This document shows positions 56,577 through 64,000 of a stretch of 64,000 nt of DNA, piece by piece; the stretch's first letter is position 1; each line of letters starts with the position of its first letter. The stretch covers positions 2,356,001 through 2,420,000 of the forward strand of contig NC_092405.1 in the NCBI RefSeq assembly GCF_009017415.1, given 5' to 3'. Source of the DNA: Aspergillus flavus (Eukaryota; Ascomycota; Eurotiomycetes; Eurotiales; Aspergillaceae). The position numbers were made by a program, and so were the translations under genes. The notes below the pieces were generated by a model that was not told the origin of the DNA, made no database searches, and saw only the letters and a program-made list of their open reading frames with translations.

Positions 56577-58691
56577 ATGGACCATGAAGAGGAGGCACCT
56601 CCGCCGTATTCCGCCGTCGATCCGCTCACTCGAAATGCCATTGCATCGGCCGAAGTAAATCGGGTCATACTCCGTCTCCGAGGGGGGGATGTCTCATTTG
56701 GTGATACTGCATCAAGCGATAGCTCCAGCTCCGTTGTGCTCGCCTCCTCTCCGCTTACGCCCGCCAACTTCACCTCCGCCGCCGCTTACTTCGTTGAACG
56801 CCCGGTCCCTACCGTTGACAATGAAAGGCCGATCCTCGAGCACCACCTAACCATCTATCCGCGGAGTCAGTCCAAGGATTTCCCTCGTCGCCCTCGTTGC
56901 TGGGGTTCACGCACTGAGCACATCATCCAGCAGGACTGGGACATGTTCTTGCGATATCTGTTTCCTCCACATCTCGGCCTCGCCTCCTCTTCCGATCAGT
57001 TACCTCGTCAGGTTAGGGCACAGATCCAACGAGATCGCAAAGATCGCCCACAAGAGACAGACGAGCAGCGCCGGAAGCGAATATCGGCCGTTATCACAGA
57101 ATGGAACCAATACTTCTTCGAACCCCGCGCAACTTGCATCACATTTTCCTACGTCACCGACCCACAAAATGCACCGGCGTCTCCTCTTTGTCCTAGATGC
57201 TATCCTGCTGCCACCCGGGTCTCACAGGAGAACCGGACAGCGGTGACGGTGCGGCCTACTCCATCCCTAACTCCGAGACAACCAATGTCGCCTCTGTCCC
57301 CTCCACCAAGTAATCGCCACTCTCCTGCACCTTATGCATACCCGAGTCCACAACATCCACAACTGCCTCCTACTCCACATACACCCTACGGTGCTCCTCA
57401 GTACTACCATCCTCCACCTCCTCACCATCCTACATATCCTTACTCCCCCCAGCCACATATACCCTATCAGCACAACGCCTCGTGGAACTGGAATGCTGGA
57501 GCTTGGCCCCCTCCACAGCAAAACTCGAGTTCTAAGAGTGGACCTCTGGGTTGGATATCCTCGCTAGCTTCCCAGGCCCAGAAGTACGGCGAGCGCATCT
57601 CGGAGCACGCTGCGCAGTATGGGGATCAGATCAGTGCACAAGCCTCCCATTATGGCCGACAGGTAGAAGAGCACGCGATGGCGCATGGCCGATGGATAGA
57701 GGAACAGGCCAGTCTCCAAGGACGAAAGGTGGAAGATGTCTTCACTGGTCTTGTCAGCCGACCTCGCAACGAATGGCCTGCGACTGATGCTCGCGGCCAA
57801 GTCTACTATCCGAACGCGTATAACTATCCTTATACTCCGGCCACCCACGCCGTCGAGCCTACTAAACCTGTTGAGCCCGCTACCACACTACCCGTCCAAC
57901 GTATCCGTAGATTATCCACTGGTTCGGCATCCTCCGACTCGTCGTTGGAATCGATTGACTCGTTATCCACAACGTCGGAGCTGAGCACCTCCGATCTGGC
58001 TACGGTTCGGGCGCAGCTCTTGTCGCTCGAAGACCACCATGACCGTGATTTACACGAAGCAGCGGTAGGGCTGCGACGGCAGCTCACCGTTTTGCAGGAG
58101 TCTCGCCGTCGGGACCGGCTTGCCGGACGCAATTGGCGGCAGGGGTGGGGCCAGTACCCACAGCAGCATGGCTACGGACGCGGCTGGGGAGGACGATGGG
58201 AATCGCCACAGCAACATGAACGGAGTGCGGCTGAGAAACGAGCCCTGAAAGAGGAGACACGGGCCACGCGGAAGGCCTTCCGGGACGTCCTGCGGCGAGC
58301 GAGGGAGGAGCACAAGGAGCAGCGACGGCTCAAGCGCAACCGACGCCGTCTGGAACGGTCTCGCCAGATAGAAGCCACTCCGTCAGAGCCAAGTCTCGAG
58401 CAACAGGTGCAGAATTTGGACCTCGACCATAACCGGGAGAGTCAGTCGACCGTCCAATCTTTCACATCCATCCCATCCCCGGCACGGTCCGTTGCCGAGA
58501 TTAGCGTGATCAGCTCGATCAGTACCCCTAGCACTGTATCTTCACATCACCTTCTGGAAGATGAGCCTCAAAATGGAGGTAAAGAAAACCAAAAGGAGGC
58601 TGAGAAAGCCAAGCAAAGCCCAAAGGAGATAGAAAAGATCAAGCGCAAGGAAGTCCCAAGACTAGAAGAGAAAGGCAAAAAGTCTGGTTGA
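56577..58691 (+). CDS. Unknown protein with PPPY motif and five 11-residue repeats
   Basis: Intronless, 704 aa from the ATG at 56577 (MDHEEEAPPPYSAVDPLTRN); the frame is open a little upstream but lacks ATG. APPPYS near the N-terminus is a PPxY-type site for WW domains, such as those of the Rsp5/HulA ubiquitin ligase. Residues ~80-215 look folded (HHLTIYPRSQSKDFPRRPRC; QDWDMFLRYLFPPHLGL; FFEPRATCITFSYV). Residues ~230-320 are Pro/Tyr/His-rich. Residues 334-388 are five consecutive 11-residue units (AQKYGERISEH, AAQYGDQISAQ, ASHYGRQVEEH, AMAHGRWIEEQ, ASLQGRKVEDV). A Ser-rich stretch and two Arg/Lys-rich helical segments (~590-640) end the protein. I know homologs only as hypothetical Aspergillus proteins. 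An amphipathic membrane- or droplet-binding role is inference. Confidence 0.82.
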   Translation: MDHEEEAPPPYSAVDPLTRNAIASAEVNRVILRLRGGDVSFGDTASSDSSSSVVLASSPLTPANFTSAAAYFVERPVPTVDNERPILEHHLTIYPRSQSKDFPRRPRCWGSRTEHIIQQDWDMFLRYLFPPHLGLASSSDQLPRQVRAQIQRDRKDRPQETDEQRRKRISAVITEWNQYFFEPRATCITFSYVTDPQNAPASPLCPRCYPAATRVSQENRTAVTVRPTPSLTPRQPMSPLSPPPSNRHSPAPYAYPSPQHPQLPPTPHTPYGAPQYYHPPPPHHPTYPYSPQPHIPYQHNASWNWNAGAWPPPQQNSSSKSGPLGWISSLASQAQKYGERISEHAAQYGDQISAQASHYGRQVEEHAMAHGRWIEEQASLQGRKVEDVFTGLVSRPRNEWPATDARGQVYYPNAYNYPYTPATHAVEPTKPVEPATTLPVQRIRRLSTGSASSDSSLESIDSLSTTSELSTSDLATVRAQLLSLEDHHDRDLHEAAVGLRRQLTVLQESRRRDRLAGRNWRQGWGQYPQQHGYGRGWGGRWESPQQHERSAAEKRALKEETRATRKAFRDVLRRAREEHKEQRRLKRNRRRLERSRQIEATPSEPSLEQQVQNLDLDHNRESQSTVQSFTSIPSPARSVAEISVISSISTPSTVSSHHLLEDEPQNGGKENQKEAEKAKQSPKEIEKIKRKEVPRLEEKGKKSG

Positions 58692-59120
58692 ACAGCGAGC
58701 TTTGAACATTTGAGTTATTGAGCAATTGCATGGAATCCGTGATTGGTTATTTTGGGGGATATGGTACATGAGAACCGGTGTTCAGGTGGAGCAACTGCAT
58801 TTCTTGTATGTGTTTATGGGTAATAAGTGCCAATTGCATGTCGAGTCTTTCATCTTTGTGGTCTACGTGTTTTTGAGGTTTTTGTTTAGCTGTAGTTAGC
58901 ATGATACTGGCGCTGAATGAGACATGGAACTGCATCACACCACTCTGCCACTGCAAGCAGTGTACATATACATCTTTCATTTCCACGCATGCAAGTAGAA
59001 GAACTACCAGACAATCAACATCCAGCAGAAAAACCCGGTCTATACCACCCTAGCATGAATAATAATAGCACGGGAGAAGGAAGGAGAAAGAAAGAAGAGA
59101 AAGAGAAGAAAGATCCCCCT
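58692..59120. other. Convergent 3' region
   Basis: Joins the 3' ends of the repeat protein gene and naa10. No gene. Confidence 0.5.
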
Positions 59121-60001
59121 CTAAGCCTGAGTCTGCGACTCATTCTTCTCCACCAAATCGCCCACACCCAATCCACGTCCAACCCGCACCTTCACCATCT
59201 TCTCCTTCTCCTTCTCCGTCCCCAATTCACCCACCTCCTCGCCCTCATCGGCATCTTTGCCTTCTTTCTCCGCCCGTAGACGATCCTTCCGCTCGATCTC
59301 CGCCCAATCCATCCACATATCCGTCAGATCCATGCGCATCGCATACGCATCCTCCCCGTCGGCATAGTACTTGCTCTCGACAGTCTCGACCTTGAATCCG
59401 AGGGTATCGCGGTATAACCGCAGTGCAGCGGTGTTGCTCATACGCACATGAAGCGAGACGTACTGGGCGCGGTGTGATTCGGCCATAGCACGTTCTACCA
59501 GAAACAAAAAAGGTCAGTCCATATTCCAGCATCCCAATCAAACTACCCCACTAAAACCACCCCCCATACCACAAACCCCGAGAACCCAAAGAAAAGGAAA
59601 GAAAAGAATGCAAGGGAAAGGGAAAGGGAAAACATACGAGACATCCTCATCAACCTCTCGGCAATACCCAACCGTCTATGCGTCCTCATCACACTCAACG
59701 AAGTAATATGTCCATGTGCGACCCCGTCCGTCGGCTCCTCTTCCATCTTGGCCAACACGTACCCCACCACCTTCGGATACTGCTCGCTGGCGGTTGCGGC
59801 CCCGCCGGGAGCTGTGTGTTTGGAGTATCCATTCTTGGGGCGGACGACGGCGACGAAGCTCAGTTGCGGCCAGGTGAGCGCATGGTAGAGGTAGTATTTT
59901 AGGAAGTAGTTTTCGGGGAGGTTGGTGATGTTGCAGGTTTGGATTGAGGGGAGGAGGTCGATGTAGCTTGGGTAGCTGGAGAGGGGGACTATGTCGACCA
60001 T
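59121..60001 (-). CDS. naa10: N-terminal acetyltransferase A catalytic subunit Naa10/Ard1
   Basis: Two exons (60001-59638 and 59494-59121) around a 143-bp intron give 245 aa. Conserved Naa10 elements are [66 protein letters not shown] with the acetyl-CoA motif R-R-x-[23 protein letters not shown] and [17 protein letters not shown]. The C-terminal ~60 residues are charged and less conserved. With Naa15 it forms the ribosome-associated NatA complex, which acetylates N-terminal Ser, Ala, Thr and Gly after Met removal. An insertion of about 14 residues ([16 protein letters not shown]) between the second and third strands is larger than in yeast Ard1. The intron is long for this window. Confidence 0.94.
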
Positions 60002-60443
60002 TTTTTCTGTGTTTTTGGCTTTTTGGGGAGCCCGTTGAGGTAGAGGAGGTTAATTGAGGTGGTGGGGTTGAGGGGAGTTCGTCGGTTTGAGAGGGGATTG
60101 AGTATATGTTTTTGATGTTGGTATGATTAATTTGTCTCCGCGGGCGGTGGAGGTGATGCGGATCAGGTGCTGCGCTAACCCGGTTGGGGTGTGCCCTATC
60201 TTCGGTATCATTCCTTTGGCAACCGAGTATATGAGGTTGTCCTCTGGTTCTTGTGGTAAAGTGAAATACTAGGTGGTGTTGATTGTCAAAGTAGAGAGGT
60301 ATTGGATTGAAAGTTTTTATATTCTTCTTTCCTATATGCGCTACTGCAGGTCGTTTCTCGTTAAATATGTAGTAAACAGGGCTGTCGTATCTCGTAACTC
60401 CCAGTCAAATCTTCTATACAACTAAATATATATATCAAGCGAT
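60002..60443. other. Intergenic between naa10 and the PLC-like gene
   Basis: Holds the naa10 promoter and the PLC-like 3' end. No gene. Confidence 0.5.
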
Positions 60444-61917
60444 TCAAAACAGAGAGACGAGGAATTGGATACCGCCGATCATGAGAGCGGTGGCCATGAC
60501 GCTCTGCGGCGTCAGGCTCATGCCGGCGCTGGCCACGCCGCAGCACTTTCCGTTGTACGTCACATTGTTCATCTGCGCCGCAACCTCAAAGACCGTGCCG
60601 TTGACAGGGCCGTAGTTGTAGTAGTCGACCAGAAGGAAGTTCGGGGGGCGATTCCAGATTTCTAGGAGCTATGAGACCTTTGCCGATCGACACGAGGGAA
60701 GAGAAAACTTACTGGTACAATTGCTCGCCATCAGGCCGAGACTGCCGTATCCGGTCACGTTGTTCGTCTCATTCAAGAGAGCCGTGTTCGGGATGAGCAG
60801 GTCGAGATTCAGCACGTCCATCTGGATGTTGAGGTTGTGGTTCGCCATATACAGCCGGTTCTTGGCGTCATTCGCCGCAAGATCCGGGGGACGCTGGACG
60901 TCGCAGGGAAAGTCTCGGTCCGTGGGCGAGAACGGCGTCTCCCACAGCTGGGAAAATTCATCCATGAGCCATGGGTACGCCGTCTGATTGGCCTGGTAGT
61001 CTAGGAACATGACCGCACGCTTGCCGGAGAAGATCATGTTAGACAGCGTCGGCCAGTCGTCCAAGGCCATGGGAATCTTGGCGGGGGTATACACCAAGTC
61101 CATCAGACCGGAGTTCTGGACGGGCGCGGTGAAATTGCCCGGATCGACGTAGTCCGAGTTGCCCATCAAAATGGTGACCACATCGTACGGATGGGCTTTC
61201 ATCCACTTGGTCACTCTGGTCAGATATGCCTCGAGGGTCCCCACGTTGAGCAGCTCGCAGCTGCTGTGGCACAGGTACATGGTGTTATTGACCAGATGAG
61301 TCTGGAATTGTACTATTCAAGTCTCAGTTGCTTGTTTCACGGCGTCTCTCTCTATCGATCCACTTACACATCCGAATCCCATCGTTCAACTGGTCCTCGA
61401 CTTCCAAAGCCTGATTGGCGGCGACACTGCCCGATTGTACAAAGGGACTGTTGTGGGCAGCCACCACGGTGATGTTGGAATAGTTCCGTGCACAGAATTC
61501 GGGGTATCCATTGCAAGGCTGGGTGTTGACGACCGGGGATGACGAGGCGGATGCCGAGGCCGTCATGGTGGCATTGGCGGTGCCGTTGAGGGTCTGGGTG
61601 CCGCCCAGTACCGTCACAGAATTGGAGGTGGTGGTATTTGATGCGGTCGTCGCCGTGGCGTCGGAGCCTGTGAGGGTGTGAGAGCCGACGACAGTGCCAT
61701 GGCCGCTGCCTAGGGTGACGGTGGAGGTGATCGACTGATAGGTGCCGGTCGGAGTTGCGGCATCACTGACTTTACCGGTGATGGTTCCTTCCAGAGTGAA
61801 CATGCCCTTCCCCGTGCCAGTGGACGTGTCGGTCGAACTCGAGGAGTCATCTGCAGCCCAGGTGGGTAGAATGCCGCCTGCCGCCAACAACGGTAGTAAC
61901 CGGATCATCACCCGCAT
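60444..61917 (-). CDS. GPI-anchored PLC-like phosphodiesterase
   Basis: Three exons (61917-61368, 61312-60713, 60661-60444) are in phase and give 455 aa. The start ATG gives a signal peptide (MRVMIRLLPLLAAGGILPTW). Residues ~20-140 are Ser/Thr/Gly-rich with many potential glycosylation sites. The catalytic-fold part begins NGYPEFCARNYSNITVVAAH (conserved His of PI-PLC X-like domains), then LEVEDQLNDGIRML, MYLCHSSCELLNVGTLEAYL, HPYDVVTILMGNSDYV and NFLLVDYYNYGP. The last ~22 residues are hydrophobic (SVMATALMIGGIQFLVSLF), preceded by small residues, as in a GPI-attachment signal. Fungal members are common cell-surface proteins of unproven activity; the second catalytic His of true PI-PLC is not certain here. 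The location should be wall or plasma membrane, outer face. Confidence 0.88.
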
Positions 61918-63176
61918 GATGCCGGTTGATTCTCTGATCGGGAAGATAAGAATTATGTATGTCGATATGTATGTAGGAAAGGAACCAAAAGAATCAATAC
62001 AGTACAGAAGGTATGGGTATAAGGAAAAGGAGAGTGTAAAGTCAAAAGGGTGGAATGGATGGAGAAAAAAGAAGGTCGATGCGGAGTTTAGCACCTGAGG
62101 CAAGTCCCTTAAAACCGTATCCTGTATTGTTCTGGTATCACTATGTAGTATGGGTATGTTTTGGTAACAGGGACTGCAAGCCACCCGCAACAATAAAAAA
62201 GAACTGAGTACCGGTAGGGCGATCGCAGCGGATCAGTGGCTGCAGGAGAAAAGAGGCTCGACTAATAGGAATGGAGCATGTTCCAACTTCCAGGCAGCAT
62301 TTAATGGTAACGACTCCACTGTGGAGCAGCACGCTGCGATGACGTTGCGGCGGTGCAGGTGGCCCAATTAAACCCAGGGGTTGGCAGAATAAACACAGAG
62401 AGTCCAGACAACTCATTCTCTAAATATGGGTGAGGTTATTCTGGTTCAGCTGAAACACGTAATATCCACTGCGCCTCTTTTTTTCTGTTTTATCCGGGTT
62501 AGTATTGAATCCTATGTTATTGTCTTTCTTTTTTTCTTAATTGCTTCTATTTTACTTTATTATATGGGATGTTCTTTCTTCGGTATTTCCGTTAGCTCAA
62601 AGTCAATTCTCCGTAATGAAATCCTGCAGGTAATCTCGGTCATGAACCGTAACGGATTGAAACATGTTTCGATCAACGGCACTATTAAAGGATCAACCGC
62701 TTATCAGGGAAAGGAATGACAGGATTGACTACCGCCGAGAGGACGATCGGTCCCCCTTAAGCCAGCGGATCGGGGAATCTGGACCCTACCGACTCCAGTA
62801 CAGGTGAAAAGCACTTACGACCGCATTACGCCGCCGCCGATCTTGCGAAGATTTTCCTGGACCTTAAGGTTCAATTGAAGTAATTCCCGTTCGATCGTCG
62901 CCTTTTCTCGTATTTCGCTTGTTCTTCTCCTCCTGCCTTCCTGTTTTCCTTCCAGCCCTACCTTTTCCTTGTATAACACACCTTTTCGATATCGTACTCT
63001 CTGGATATACCGTCCGAGGTGATTTCTTCTCGTTGTGGATGGTCTCTTGATACTGATATCCCTCACAGTCTACGTCATCGTCGATGCAGTCGCAGTCACT
63101 GACCTTCTTTTTCTTCTTCAACCATTGAAATCAAATCCATCAATCGGTCACTCTTCTTCTACCACGTGCCTCGCCC
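61918..63176. promoter_or_regulatory. Divergent promoter region of PLC-like and SUR7-like genes
   Basis: 1.26 kb between two divergent starts. A pyrimidine-rich leader (62900-63150) precedes the SUR7-like gene. A hydrophobic 97-codon frame at 62426-62719 has an ATG but no family resemblance and is AT-rich; I do not call it a gene. Confidence 0.5.
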
Positions 63177-64000
63177 ATGGCGAACCTCCCATTCTTCCGC
63201 AAAGCTCCTCAACGGCCAGAGTACGGCCGGAGTCGTTCGAAAGTTCTCTGGCACCGTCTACTGCGCTCCTTTCTTTATCTCATCGCATGGATCTTCCTGG
63301 TTCTGGTCGTCATTGGCGATGTATCCAACAAACCCGTCCTCCGCCAAACGTGGTTCCTCAAGATCGACCTCTCCAACATCATCCCGCTCTCCGTCCCCAA
63401 TGCCGTCCTGATTAACAGTATTGCGCGATCCATCGGTCTCCATGATTTCTACACCGTCGGTCTGTGGAATTTCTGTGAGGGATACAATGATAGTGGCATC
63501 ACCAAATGCTCCAAACCGGAGACTCTCTACTGGTTCAACCCGGTCGAGATCATCATGTCCGAACTGCTCTCCGGAGCTACCAGTATGTTTTCGACCCTCA
63601 ATACAGACACGAGAGACCAAAACTAACAAAATCCAGTTGCCCTCCCCGGAGATATCACCGACGCTCTCAAGATCGCCCGGATCGCCTCTCATTGGATGTT
63701 CGCTCTCTTCATCCTGTCCACCATTCTGACCTTCGTCATGATCTTCCTCTCTCCGCTAGCTACGTCCTCGCGACCCCCGCAGTCCATCGCACCGGACCCC
63801 AACGTCAACGCTGCTCACCCGGCCCACCGTCGCCGCACCTTTATCTTCCTCCGCGCCTTTCCGTTCTTCATTCTGACCTTCCTTGCGGCCCTCTTCACCA
63901 TTGTCGCCTCCGTCGTCGCAACCGTCATGTTCATCATCTTCAAGAACGTGTTCACCTCGGCGGACTATAACCTGAACATTGAGGCGGAACTGGGCACCCG
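63177..64000 (+). CDS. SUR7/PalI-family plasma-membrane protein (cut by window end)
   Basis: Exon 1 (63177-63582) and exon 2 (from 63637, running off the window) are joined by a 54-bp intron at ..GAT-I-ALPGD. A short basic N-terminus leads to the first membrane helix (LLRSFLYLIAWIFLVLVVIG). The extracellular loop carries the SUR7/PalI signature FYTVGLWNFCEGY followed by ITKCSKP, two cysteines likely forming a disulfide. Further helices are HWMFALFILSTILTFVMIFL and FFILTFLAALFTIVASVVA, making the expected four-helix claudin-like layout; the last helix region is at the edge. Family members mark eisosome/MCC membrane domains (Sur7) or sense ambient pH (PalI). The loop and length fit the Sur7 branch better, but the C-terminus is missing. 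Confidence 0.88.

Noticed and set aside
62426..62719. Hydrophobic 97-codon frame in the PLC/SUR7 spacer
   Set aside because: AT-rich DNA yields hydrophobic codons by chance; it sits in a divergent promoter region and matches nothing known.

Overview
The window is nuclear DNA of a filamentous ascomycete, most likely Aspergillus or a close relative in the Eurotiales. The signs are short introns (about 47-75 bp, GT..AG, with CTAAC/CTGAC-like branch points), Zn(II)2Cys6 regulators, intergenic spaces of 0.3-2.7 kb, CT-rich leaders before highly expressed genes, and a typical fungal gene repertoire. There is no sign of a prokaryote, plasmid, phage or CRISPR. Exon structures were built by hand from splice signals, reading phase and family knowledge, and the coordinates given are mutually consistent in phase.

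Left part (about 1-41 kb): accessory and metabolic genes mixed with decayed genes. Apparently intact are an APH-type kinase (cut by the window edge), a Zn2Cys6 regulator, a cystathionine gamma-synthase-like enzyme divergent from a PaiB-like FMN protein, a maltose-acetyltransferase-type acetyltransferase, a dihydroxy-acid dehydratase, an intronless MOSC/ferredoxin-reductase fusion, a GNAT acetyltransferase, a RidA-like protein, a second Zn2Cys6 regulator, a peroxisomal D-amino-acid oxidase, an aspartate aminotransferase divergent from an alpha/beta hydrolase, a Pho89-type phosphate permease and a small unknown protein. Between them lie remnants of a flavin amine oxidase, a cytochrome P450, a monocarboxylate-type transporter, another MFS transporter, an amino-acid/choline permease and a TPR protein, each broken by stops, frameshifts or truncation. 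A possible secreted GH76 protein remnant is weaker.

Right part (about 41-64 kb): conserved cell-biology genes with no pseudogenes seen. These are Bud6/Aip3 (polarity), Pbp1/ataxin-2 (RNA granules), a Scy1/SCYL pseudokinase (tRNA export or Golgi traffic), an unknown PPPY-bearing protein with five exact 11-residue repeats, the NatA catalytic subunit Naa10/Ard1, a GPI-anchored PLC-like protein, and a SUR7/PalI-family membrane protein cut by the right edge.

I found no convincing new multi-gene system. The most interesting points are the gene-graveyard character of the left part, the 11-residue repeat protein, the MOSC-reductase fusion, the dehydratase beside a P450 remnant, and a transporter broken by an exact 10-bp tandem duplication.
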